The position numbers and the translations under genes were made by a program. Below the pieces are notes generated by a model, which had not been told where the DNA came from, did not search any database, and was given only the letters and a program-made list of their open reading frames with translations. DNA of 28,888 nucleotides from Bacillota bacterium (lineage in GTDB: Bacteria; Bacillota; Clostridia; Christensenellales; Borkfalkiaceae): positions 1 to 28,888 of the forward strand of contig QAKM01000035.1 of the NCBI GenBank assembly GCA_003343805.1, read 5' to 3'. Shown piece after piece: positions 7,095 to 13,779 of this stretch; position 1 is the stretch's first letter; each line of letters starts with the position of its first letter.

Positions 7095-7766
7095 ATGTTT
7101 CATTGGCTTCTGAATGTCATTTTGCTGCTTTTTGCCGTTGCGTTTGGATCAATGCTGATAATCGGTGGCGAGACATCATACTCCTTGTTTGCTCTTTTGG
7201 GTGTGAATGGTCAAGAGAATCAAATGATCTGCTGTGCTGTGGTTTGGATGCTTTTCTTTGCTTGGCTGGTGATTCTTGGAGTTCGTCGTGCTAAGATTCA
7301 TAGAGACGTCATGACGGCAATAAAGCAAAACAAGCTTGACTCTGGTGCAAAAAGGGCAAAAAAATATTATCAACAAAACAGGCTGTTGTTTTGGAAATTA
7401 AGGCTCTATATTGCTTATGTGGAAAAGGACAAAGTCTTTTTGCAGGAATTTCAAGAAGAAAATGCGAAGCGAAAGTCCGGGCATACAAAATACATTTTGA
7501 GTTCTGCTTGCTTGTTCTTATTGGATTTTCTAAGCGGTACAGGAGCCATGAACGCAGAACTTGCTCCTCTGATCTGTGAGGCTGAAAAAATTCAGGGAAG
7601 TGAACGCTTGTCCTTTTTGTTGAAAATGGTTCAATGCTGTCTACAGAACGACACAAAAAATCTGAGGGCACATCTTGATGCGATGCCACAGAATTTCTGT
7701 TCTACATCGATCGAGATTATTGGTGTTTTGCGTGCATTTTCAAAAAACACATATCCTAAAAAATGA
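7095..7766 (+). CDS. Immunity-like membrane protein of cassette 4
   Basis: A 223-residue protein that starts 22 bases after the cassette 4 tip. Two N-terminal membrane segments (MFHWLLNVILLLFAVAFGSM and MICCAVVWMLFFAWLVILGV) precede a helical cytoplasmic part with basic stretches (VRRAKIHRD, SGAKRAKKYY). It ends AFSKNTYPKK. ATG 7095 is chosen because GGAG lies 6 bases upstream; a TTG at 7083 lacks a ribosome site. It is not visibly related to the other immunity proteins, matching the unrelated toxin. The immunity role is inferred from position only, and no family is recognised. Confidence 0.65.
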   Translation: MFHWLLNVILLLFAVAFGSMLIIGGETSYSLFALLGVNGQENQMICCAVVWMLFFAWLVILGVRRAKIHRDVMTAIKQNKLDSGAKRAKKYYQQNRLLFWKLRLYIAYVEKDKVFLQEFQEENAKRKSGHTKYILSSACLFLLDFLSGTGAMNAELAPLICEAEKIQGSERLSFLLKMVQCCLQNDTKNLRAHLDAMPQNFCSTSIEIIGVLRAFSKNTYPKK

Positions 7767-7844
7767 TGAGCATATGTTGTCTTGATAGCTTTTACTAATG
7801 TAGAGATGTGCGAAAACGCTCCCAATGCGCAGAATTAAATAAGA

Positions 7845-7879
7845 GGAGCATGGAATGATCCATGCTCCCCTTGTTTTTT
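7845..7879 (+). terminator. Boundary hairpin at the right edge of the Rhs array
   Basis: GGAGCATGGA (7845-7854), loop ATGA and TCCATGCTCC (7859-7868) form a perfect 10-bp stem followed by CCTTGTTTTTT. The downstream GGGGGGATCAGCAAC resembles the promoter block of cassette 1, but TTGACA and TATAAT are lost. From here to the mscS promoter I see only a C-rich stretch with short imperfect repeats. Confidence 0.8.
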
Positions 7880-8046
7880 GGGGGGATCAGCAACGGAGTA
7901 CTCTTTTCTTCACGGCGTTCAACTTTCCACACACCCTCTCCCCTGCCGCCGTCTCTATGCCCCTCTCCCCCGCCGCCCTCACACCACCCTTCTATATGCC
8001 CCTCACCCGCCGCCCCGCCTAAGCCGCGCAAAGGGTTGGAAAGCAG

Positions 8047-8075
8047 TTGACATCTCCCCCGCCCTGTGCTACAAT
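8047..8075 (+). promoter_or_regulatory. Promoter of the mscS operon
   Basis: TTGACA (8047-8052), 17 bp and TACAAT (8070-8075), 54 bases before the mscS start codon. Confidence 0.85.
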
Positions 8076-8129
8076 GAAACAGCGCGGGCGCCCCTGCCCC
8101 GCGCAAAAATACAAGGAGGAAACCCGATC

Positions 8130-8984
8130 ATGTCTTTTTGGGAAAAGATCGTAAGCGGCGTCGGCGCCTTCTGGGAGCAGTTCGTGAACAACACGGGGCT
8201 CACCATCGTCCGCACGCTCGCCTTTCTCGTTTTGGGGCTCGTCGTCATCCGCATCGTGCAGATCATCGCCCGCTCCGCCTCGCTCAAGAGCAAGCGGCTC
8301 GACCGCGCCGCCTCTACCTTCGTGCTCTCCATCCTCACGGTGGTGCTGTATATCGCGCTCGTCATCGTGCTCGTCAGCTCTCTGGGCTTCTCTACGGCAG
8401 GCATCATCGCGGCGTTTTCCGCCGTCGCCCTCGCCGTCGCCCTCGCCTTGAAGGACAGCCTCGGCAGCCTTGCGAACGGCGTCATCATCATCTTCACGAA
8501 GCCCTTCAAGAAGGGAGACAGCGTCAAGATCGGCGACTACACGGGCAGCGTGCAGGAGATCCGCCTCTTCAACACCAAAATTTTAACGCCCGACAACGAC
8601 ACCGTCATCATCCCCAACAGCGACGTTTTGGGGAGCGAGCTCGTCAATTACAGCACCATGCCCATGCGGCGCATCGCCTTCAACTTCTCCGTTGCCTACG
8701 GCGAGGACCCCGAGACGGTCAAGCGCGTCGTGCTCGAAGGGGTGAAGGCCATCCCCAACGTCGTCGAGACGCCCGCGCCCTCCGTCGTCATCACCGACTA
8801 TCAGGCGAGCGCCGTCGGCTATTCCGTGCGCGTGTGGACACCCAACGAATTTTACTGGACGACGCACGCCGCCATCCGCGACACCGTGCTGAAAGTGCTC
8901 AACGAGAACGGGCTCGAGATCCCCTACGAGCGCCTCGAGGTCACGATGCGGCCCAACGCTTCCTACGGAGGTGACGAAAAATGA
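8130..8984 (+). CDS. mscS: Small-conductance mechanosensitive channel, MscS family
   Basis: This 284-residue inner-membrane channel opens on membrane tension and releases solutes on hypo-osmotic shock. Three hydrophobic segments are visible: TIVRTLAFLVLGLVVIRIVQ, then FVLSILTVVLYIALVIVLV, then the Ala/Gly-rich pore helix (STAGIIAAFSAVALAVALAL). The hallmark sequence after the pore, SLANGVIIIFTKPFKKGD, and the beta domain (VQEIRLFNTKILTPDNDTVIIPNS) are typical of the family. The length matches E. coli MscS (286). ATG 8130 is chosen over an upstream frame-open start because AAGGAGGA lies about 10 bases before it and a consensus promoter lies between. It overlaps the next gene by ATGA. Confidence 0.95.
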   Translation: MSFWEKIVSGVGAFWEQFVNNTGLTIVRTLAFLVLGLVVIRIVQIIARSASLKSKRLDRAASTFVLSILTVVLYIALVIVLVSSLGFSTAGIIAAFSAVALAVALALKDSLGSLANGVIIIFTKPFKKGDSVKIGDYTGSVQEIRLFNTKILTPDNDTVIIPNSDVLGSELVNYSTMPMRRIAFNFSVAYGEDPETVKRVVLEGVKAIPNVVETPAPSVVITDYQASAVGYSVRVWTPNEFYWTTHAAIRDTVLKVLNENGLEIPYERLEVTMRPNASYGGDEK

Positions 8985-9496
8985 ACGTCTTTCTGCTGTT
9001 GACCGATGCTGCCGAACCGGCCGCCGAAGCCGCCGGAACTTCGGGCGAGCTGCTCCTCAACTATCTCATCTACGCCGTCATCATCGTCGTCGGCATCCTC
9101 ATCCTGCTGCTCCTGAGAAGGGCTTCCCGCCTGCCTTCTCATGCGGAAGTCAAGCAAAAGATCGCCGCCTTCTCCGCCGCCCTTGCCGCCATGGACGAGA
9201 GCGCGCCCGAACATCTTGTGGAGCGGCTCAACCGAGCCAACAAGCTCCTCGGCGATTGCGACAAGCTCATCTATGCGACGAGCGCCATCGCCCAGAAGGA
9301 GCGCGACAGCGATATGGACGGCGTTTGCACCCTCCTCGAAGGGGCGCGGGAAGAGCTCTCCGCCTTCCGCAACGGGGGCGGCACGGAAGCCTGGCGCCTG
9401 CACGAGGCGCGCACCCGCACCGAAGGCAGCCTTGCCACGATGGAGCGCATCCTCGAGCGCGACAAAGCGCTCAAAAAGAACAAAAAGCGCGCCTGA
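8981..9496 (+). CDS. Single-pass membrane protein of unknown function, in operon with mscS
   Basis: A 171-residue protein whose ATG overlaps the mscS stop (ATGA), with GGAGGTG upstream, so the two are translationally coupled. One membrane segment (LLNYLIYAVIIVVGILILLLL, about residues 25-45) follows a short Ala/Glu-rich N-terminus. The remaining ~120 residues are charged, helical and probably coiled-coil (KQKIAAFSAALAAMDE, ERDSDMDGVCTLLEGAREEL), ending in a Lys-rich tail. No family is recognised. Its position suggests a role linked to the channel or to the cell envelope. It is followed by a very strong terminator. Confidence 0.8.
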   Translation: MNVFLLLTDAAEPAAEAAGTSGELLLNYLIYAVIIVVGILILLLLRRASRLPSHAEVKQKIAAFSAALAAMDESAPEHLVERLNRANKLLGDCDKLIYATSAIAQKERDSDMDGVCTLLEGAREELSAFRNGGGTEAWRLHEARTRTEGSLATMERILERDKALKKNKKRA

Positions 9497-9520
9497 ACGC
9501 ACCCGAAATAATTCTTTAGC

Positions 9521-9562
9521 GCCGCCGCGCGGGCAGTTGCCCGCGCGGCGGCACCTCTTTTT
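9521..9562 (+). terminator. Intrinsic terminator of the mscS operon
   Basis: A perfect 14-bp GC stem (9521-9534 with 9539-9552) and AGTT loop are followed by ACCTCTTTTT. Confidence 0.93.
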
Positions 9563-9615
9563 GCGGAGCGGCTTTTGGGCCGGCCGCCCCTGCTTTTGTT
9601 CAAAAAATTACCCTC

Positions 9616-9644
9616 TTGAATTTATGCAGGGGATATGCTATACT
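9616..9644 (+). promoter_or_regulatory. Promoter of the HEPN/CBS gene
   Basis: TTGAAT (9616-9621), 17 bp and TATACT (9639-9644), with the start codon 28 bases downstream. Confidence 0.75.
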
Positions 9645-9671
9645 AAAGCCAAGATCAAACGGGAGGAAATC

Positions 9672-10412
9672 ATGGACATATCCAACGCATCGCGGTTCAT
9701 CAACAGCTATAACCGCATCGAAGCCCAGCTCAAGCTCGTCTACAATGCCAAGGCGACGCAGAACTTCACCGATCTCGTCAAGCGGTGTGCCGATCTCGAC
9801 ATCACCGTCCGCCGCTATGAAACCGAGCTCATCGACTACGGGAAACTGAGGAACGCCATCGTCCACCGCACGGACGGGGGCGCAGGCGAGACGGTCATCG
9901 CCGTTCCCTGCGACGAAGTCGTGCGCCACATCGAGTTCATCGAAAAGCTCCTCTGTCACCCGCCGCGGCTCATGGACGCCATCAAAGTGAAGAAGGTCAC
10001 GTCCGTCTTTGCCGACAAGCCCGCCATCTCCGCCGTGGAGACCTTCGCCGCCTACCGGCAAAAGACGCTGCTCGTCTACGACCACGGCACCATGATCGGC
10101 GCCGTCAACACTTACCTTCTCTACTCCAAGATTTTGCAATGCGCGGCCTCCGGGAAGAGCGTCACCGACTTTTTGCTCACGACCCCCTGCCGCGAGCTCG
10201 TGGACGAGGAGGAGATGAAGCGCTATCTCATCGTGAGCCAGGAGGCGACCGTCTTTGACGTCTTTGTCGCCTTCGAGGAAAAGCGCGACCTCACCGCCGT
10301 CATCGTCACCGAAAACGGCGTGTTCGGCGAAAAGGCGCTCTCCATCATCACCCCTTCCGACTTCCCCCGCATCAACCGCTTCCTCGAAAACTACAACGCC
10401 AAACCGTTTTGA
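9672..10412 (+). CDS. HEPN-like plus CBS-pair protein
   Basis: A 246-residue soluble protein with GGAGG 5 bases before ATG 9672. The N-terminal ~80 residues look all-helical and carry LRNAIVH (R-x4-H), the pattern seen in HEPN-type domains. The rest resembles a pair of CBS domains: VTSVFADKPAISAVETFAAY with VYDHGTMIGAVNT, then YLIVSQEATVFDVFVAFEE with VIVTENGVFGEKALSIIT. CBS pairs usually bind adenosine nucleotides and act as sensors, and HEPN domains often bind or cut RNA. The fusion therefore suggests a nucleotide-responsive regulator, but the HEPN part is judged from one motif. It stands alone between a terminator and the large RNA unit. Confidence 0.75.
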   Translation: MDISNASRFINSYNRIEAQLKLVYNAKATQNFTDLVKRCADLDITVRRYETELIDYGKLRNAIVHRTDGGAGETVIAVPCDEVVRHIEFIEKLLCHPPRLMDAIKVKKVTSVFADKPAISAVETFAAYRQKTLLVYDHGTMIGAVNTYLLYSKILQCAASGKSVTDFLLTTPCRELVDEEEMKRYLIVSQEATVFDVFVAFEEKRDLTAVIVTENGVFGEKALSIITPSDFPRINRFLENYNAKPF

Positions 10413-10505
10413 CCCCCTTTCCGCCCGGGCAAAACCCATTTGAAAACACGGAAAAGTTTTCCGAAAAAAAGTTGCAAAAAAGGCAAAAAATTTTCACCAA
10501 AACGC

Positions 10506-10533
10506 TTGACAAATACAAAAAGCGTGCTATAAT
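10506..10533 (+). promoter_or_regulatory. Strong promoter of the large RNA unit
   Basis: TTGACA (10506-10511), 16 bp and TATAAT (10528-10533), both perfect, preceded by A-rich sequence (10440-10505) that could act as an UP element. No gene with a ribosome site follows. Confidence 0.85.
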
Positions 10534-10539
10534 GTAGGC

Positions 10540-11318
10540 ACAACAAGGAAGTAACCAACACGGCGACCTGAAATCAAACAAAAAGGATCAGCCAAATTAC
10601 ACTTCCCGGTCAAAGGATAATTTCCGAAAGGATACATCGTTTGAACAAAGAAACGAAACGTTTTATCTGTGGACGATTCCGAAACGGAATTGAAACCCAA
10701 GATTCTTTGCAAGAACGAAATATCTCAGAAGAAATGCCTCCCCCCAATCGGTAAGTTATAATTTCGGAAAAACCTTGCGTAAGATGAAAGGAATTCCTTC
10801 CACAGACGATTTGTTTCATGCGCAGAAGCAGAACGGGAAAAGTGCCACAAGTGGGAAGTTACCAAATTGTTGCGGCGAGTATCACATTTTATCGCTCGAA
10901 ACCCTTCAAATCGCATTCATGAGGGAACAAAGTCCAAGACAATCTTAAAAAAGAATTTTTCAAAAAGAAAATTTTGGAAAAACTTTTTGGATCGGGTCAA
11001 GGAAAGATTTCAGAAAAAAATCGAAGAACAAATCTTTGGAACAGACAAGATGAAAACTTGGATGGAAAGAAGAGGCGGAAAACGGTTTGGGGTTCTGAAA
11101 ATTAAGAAACAACACGGAATGGATGGGAAGAAAAGAGCAAGAAGATCGTAAAAGGGAAAGAAAAATTTTTCCGGATCGAGATTTTGACCGAAAGAAAAAA
11201 GTAGGGAAAAGCCTGTAAGTTCGATCTATGAGAGATACTTTTCGGAATCAGCGATCGGATCCTGAAATATGATATTCGTCTACAAGCGGTGCATCATCCG
11301 ATGCACCGCTTACTTTTT
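10540..11318 (+). ncRNA. Candidate large structured non-coding RNA (about 780 nt)
   Basis: The region runs from a perfect sigma-A promoter to a perfect terminator and has no credible reading frame. It is A/G-rich, unlike the GC-rich genes around it. Complementary segments are present at several ranges: ATTCCG-AAA-CGGAAT (hairpin near 10678); TCTGTGGA (about 10671) with TCCACAGA (about 10799); ACTTCCC (about 10600) with GGGAAGT (about 10852). Others are ATGAAA (about 10785) with TTTCAT (about 10815); CAAAAAG with CTTTTTG (about 10963-10990); AAAGATTT with AAATCTTT (about 11002-11037); and GGTCAA with TTGACC (about 10998 and 11183). Size and composition recall large bacterial RNAs such as ROOL, GOLLD or OLE, but I cannot assign it to any of them. 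The 5' end is estimated from the -10. Confidence 0.65.
11284..11318 (+). terminator. Intrinsic terminator of the large RNA
   Basis: A perfect 12-bp stem AAGCGGTGCATC / GATGCACCGCTT with loop ATCC is followed by ACTTTTT. Confidence 0.93.
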
Positions 11319-11339
11319 GTGTCCCCTCCCCTTTCCGTC

Positions 11340-11459
11340 CAACGGATCAGGCCATCCGCGCAAGGGCATCCGGCCACGCCGCTCTCAACGGCCGCGCGAT
11401 CGTGGCATCCGCGCAAGGCCATCCAGCCCCGCCGCCGCCAACGGCCACCCGATCATATC
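11340..11459. repeat. GC-rich imperfect tandem repeat in a gene-free stretch
   Basis: CATCCGCGCAAGG occurs twice (about 11353 and 11406) and CAACGG three times (11340, 11386, 11439), giving a degenerate period near 46-53 bases. Nothing else is recognisable between 11319 and 11544. Confidence 0.45.
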
Positions 11460-11544
11460 ACCCACACAAAACCTTCCTCCCTTTTTTTCGCGCCGACCGC
11501 GCACCGCACCGCCACTTCTTCCCCCGAAAGCGATCGATCACACG

Positions 11545-11575
11545 AAAACAGCCCGCCGATCGGCGGGCCGTTTTT
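11545..11575. terminator. Bidirectional terminator after the small membrane protein gene
   Basis: The palindrome GCCCGCCGATCGGCGGGC (11551-11568) has TTTT on the minus-strand side and TTTTT on the plus-strand side. It would end the minus-strand gene at 11595. Confidence 0.85.
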
Positions 11576-11594
11576 ATCGGATGATCTTCAGGTC

Positions 11595-11924
11595 TTACTT
11601 GGAGGGGAGGAAATTCAGCAGGCTCTCGTACGTCCCCGGGAAGAAGATGAAGATGATGCACACGGCGAGCAGTGCCGCGAAGATCAAAAACAGCAGGAAG
11701 TTGCGTTTGACCATTGCCTCCAGCCCCACGACGGCCGCAATGACGAACGCGCCGTACATCCAGATCCCCTTGAAAACAGCGTACAGCCAATCGACATTGC
11801 TCAAGAAAGGCCACTGCGCATCGATGAGCAGCAGCGCAAACACGACCACATACACGACGGCGAGCACCTCGCCGATGAGATCGAACACACCCGAGAGCGT
11901 ATTCTTCCAGTCTTTTTTACCCAT
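11595..11924 (-). CDS. Small integral membrane protein of unknown function
   Basis: A 109-residue protein with about three membrane helices: LIGEVLAVVYVVVFALLLI, IWMYGAFVIAAVVGLEAM and FLLFLIFAALLAVCIIFIFF. It has a short charged N-terminus (MGKKDWKNTL). The start ATG is preceded by AAGGAGGTG at about 7 bases, an excellent ribosome site. It has its own consensus promoter and terminator, so it is a monocistronic unit although the ABC genes lie just upstream on the same strand. No family is recognised. Confidence 0.8.
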   Translation of the reverse strand: MGKKDWKNTLSGVFDLIGEVLAVVYVVVFALLLIDAQWPFLSNVDWLYAVFKGIWMYGAFVIAAVVGLEAMVKRNFLLFLIFAALLAVCIIFIFFPGTYESLLNFLPSK

Positions 11925-11956
11925 GAAAAAGCACCTCCTTGCGCTTTGTGCTCCCT

Positions 11957-11985
11957 ATTATATGCACGCAGGCGCCGCTTGTCAA
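11957..11985 (-). promoter_or_regulatory. Consensus promoter of the small membrane protein gene
   Basis: On the minus strand TTGACA (11980-11985), a 17-bp spacer and TATAAT (11957-11962), 33 bases before the start codon. Confidence 0.85.
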
Positions 11986-12021
11986 GTGCTGCCGCCAAAT
12001 TTTCATCCGATGTACTCCCTC

Positions 12022-13779
12022 TTAACAAAGGGACGAGTCCGAAAAGCCCTCCGCCTGCGCCCGATAGAGCGCCGCATACCGCCCGTCCTTTGCAAGCAGC
12101 TCCTCGTGCGTGCCCTCCTCCGCGAGATTGCCGTGTTCGAGCACCACGATGCGGTCCGCAAGCCCCGCCGCGCCCAGACGGTGGGTGACGATGACGCCCG
12201 TCTTTCCCCTCAGCCCCGCGCGGAAGCGCTCGTAGATCTCCCGTTCGCGCAGCGGATCGATGGCAGAAGTCGGCTCGTCGAGCACGGCGATCTGCGCCTC
12301 CCGGTAAAATCCGCGGGCGATGGAGAGCTGCTGCCACTCCCCGCCCGAGATCTCCCGGCCGCCGAACTCCCGGCCGAGCTGCGTTTCGGGCCGCACGCTG
12401 CCGTCGGGGAAGATGCGGCTCAGCTCCCGTTCGACGGCGCCTTCCTCTCCCCGTTCACGGTCGCCGAGCGTTATGTTGTCCGCCGCCGAGAGCCGATAGC
12501 GCACGAAGTCCTGAAAGACCGCCGTCTGCGTGCGGTGCAAGCTATGCTCCTCGGCCGAAAAGATGTCCTGCCCGTCGTAGAGCACACGGCCGCTCTGCGG
12601 GCGGTACAGCCCCAAAAGCACGCGCGCGAGCGTCGATTTGCCCGCCCCGTTCTCCCCCACGACCGCCAGCACCTCTCCCTTTTTTAAGGTGAGCGACACG
12701 CCGCAGAGCGCCTCGTGCTGCTGATTGGGATAGGAAAAGTGTACGTCCTCCAGCACGATCGCTTGCGTAAGGGGCGTGATACTCTGCTCCCCACGGCGTT
12801 CGGGGAGGGAGAGATATTCAAAATAGGGGCGGATCATGCGGCGGTAGGCGGCCTCGTTGCCGAGCGTCCCCGCAAGGCCGTTCAGAATACCGAGGAGGGA
12901 ACCGTACGCCGCCACACTTGCCGAAAAGGCGGCAAGATCGATGAGGCCGTACCCGTAGAGGAGGAGCGAGACGACGAACCCGCCCGCCATCCCCGCCGCC
13001 GAGAGCGGGGCGAGCACCAGCCGAAGAAGGCACAGTTTGCGGGAGCGGACCTGTTCGGCGCGGTCACGGCGCTGCCGGCTCTCCTCCCGCCGCTTCAGAA
13101 GCAGCGCGTCCGCCCCCGTCATGCGCGTCTCTTTGCAGGCCGACTCATCCGTGAGAGCGCGCTCGTACTCCGTCTCCTCGCGGCGGCACGCCTCGGCGCG
13201 CGCATAGTCGCGCTCCCACAGACGGGCGCGGAAGAGCATCGTGAGGAAGGTCGAAAGCGCCGAAAGGGGCAGAAAGAGCAGAAACCACGGCTGAAAGGAG
13301 GAGAGATACCCCGCGATCATCGCCGCCTGCACGAAGGTGAAGAGGCTCTCCACCCAGATCTCACCGAAGCGGAAGAGGCTCTGCCGTGCGCCGTCCGCCT
13401 GCCGAAGAAAGGCATAGGCATCCGGCGTCTCGAGCGCCTCGCACGAGATGCGGCCGCTCTTTTGATGGAGGAGCGTGCGGACGCGCCCTTCAAAGCGCAG
13501 GAGCGTCACGAACTGCACGCGATAGCGGATATACCACACGAGATAGACGGCGGAAAGGAGCTGCGCCCCCGCATAGAGGAGCACGGCCCAAAGAAGCCGC
13601 CCCGTAAACCCGCCCGAAAGGAGCGAAAAGAGGCGCTCCGTCGCATAGGTCCCTAAAATGGCTGCCCCGCCGCTGAACAGCCCCATCAGCGCCATAAAGA
13701 CATAGCTCAGCGGCGCCGCCCTCCACACATAGAGCAGCCGCCCGAGCGTACTGCCGAATTTATGTTCATCCGATCTCAT
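12022..13779 (-). CDS. ABC exporter half-transporter (membrane domain plus ATPase), second gene
   Basis: A 585-residue protein with an N-terminal membrane domain of about six helices and a C-terminal ATPase domain. Walker A is GENGAGKST (about nt 12631-12657), the signature is ISGGEWQQ, Walker B with the catalytic Glu is IAVLDEPTS and the switch His is in VTHRLG. All catalytic residues are present. The start ATG at 13779 overlaps the end of the upstream ABC gene by 14 bases and has GAGGGGG just before it; an in-frame ATG at 13812 lies inside the upstream gene without such a site. With its neighbour it probably forms a heterodimeric exporter. The substrate cannot be told from sequence (peptide, lipid or drug are possible). 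Confidence 0.9.
   Translation of the reverse strand: MRSDEHKFGSTLGRLLYVWRAAPLSYVFMALMGLFSGGAAILGTYATERLFSLLSGGFTGRLLWAVLLYAGAQLLSAVYLVWYIRYRVQFVTLLRFEGRVRTLLHQKSGRISCEALETPDAYAFLRQADGARQSLFRFGEIWVESLFTFVQAAMIAGYLSSFQPWFLLFLPLSALSTFLTMLFRARLWERDYARAEACRREETEYERALTDESACKETRMTGADALLLKRREESRQRRDRAEQVRSRKLCLLRLVLAPLSAAGMAGGFVVSLLLYGYGLIDLAAFSASVAAYGSLLGILNGLAGTLGNEAAYRRMIRPYFEYLSLPERRGEQSITPLTQAIVLEDVHFSYPNQQHEALCGVSLTLKKGEVLAVVGENGAGKSTLARVLLGLYRPQSGRVLYDGQDIFSAEEHSLHRTQTAVFQDFVRYRLSAADNITLGDRERGEEGAVERELSRIFPDGSVRPETQLGREFGGREISGGEWQQLSIARGFYREAQIAVLDEPTSAIDPLREREIYERFRAGLRGKTGVIVTHRLGAAGLADRIVVLEHGNLAEEGTHEELLAKDGRYAALYRAQAEGFSDSSLC

Larger units (their letters stand above)
2226..7879 (+). repeat. 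Tandem array of four orphan Rhs tip cassettes
   Basis: Four consecutive units each contain the same parts in the same order. These are a sigma-A-like promoter, about 75 residues of Rhs-repeat-associated core ending in DPTGH or DPSGH, a variable C-terminal toxin-like region, an immunity-like gene and a hairpin of the form GGAGCACGGA-GAAA-TTCGTGCTCC. Units begin near 2266, 3578, 4887 and 6234. The hairpin also occurs before the first unit (2226) and after the last (7845), so the array has clean edges. No full-length Rhs protein is in the window. Such displaced tips are known in Rhs loci as reservoirs that replace the tip of a full-length Rhs by recombination in the shared core. That role is inferred here. 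Confidence 0.85.

Noticed and set aside
7878..8129. 84-codon N-terminal extension of MscS
   Set aside because: The promoter at 8047-8075 and the ribosome site at 8113 place the start at 8130. The extension is Pro/Arg-rich low-complexity sequence.
10867..11151. 94-codon open frame inside the large RNA region, very basic product
   Set aside because: It starts with TTG and has no ribosome site. Its Lys/Arg-rich product simply reflects A/G-rich sequence, and it lies inside a unit better explained as structured RNA.
11269..12687. 472-codon plus-strand frame over the small membrane gene and the ABC gene
   Set aside because: It crosses a terminator, opposes two supported genes and has no ribosome site or recognisable domain.
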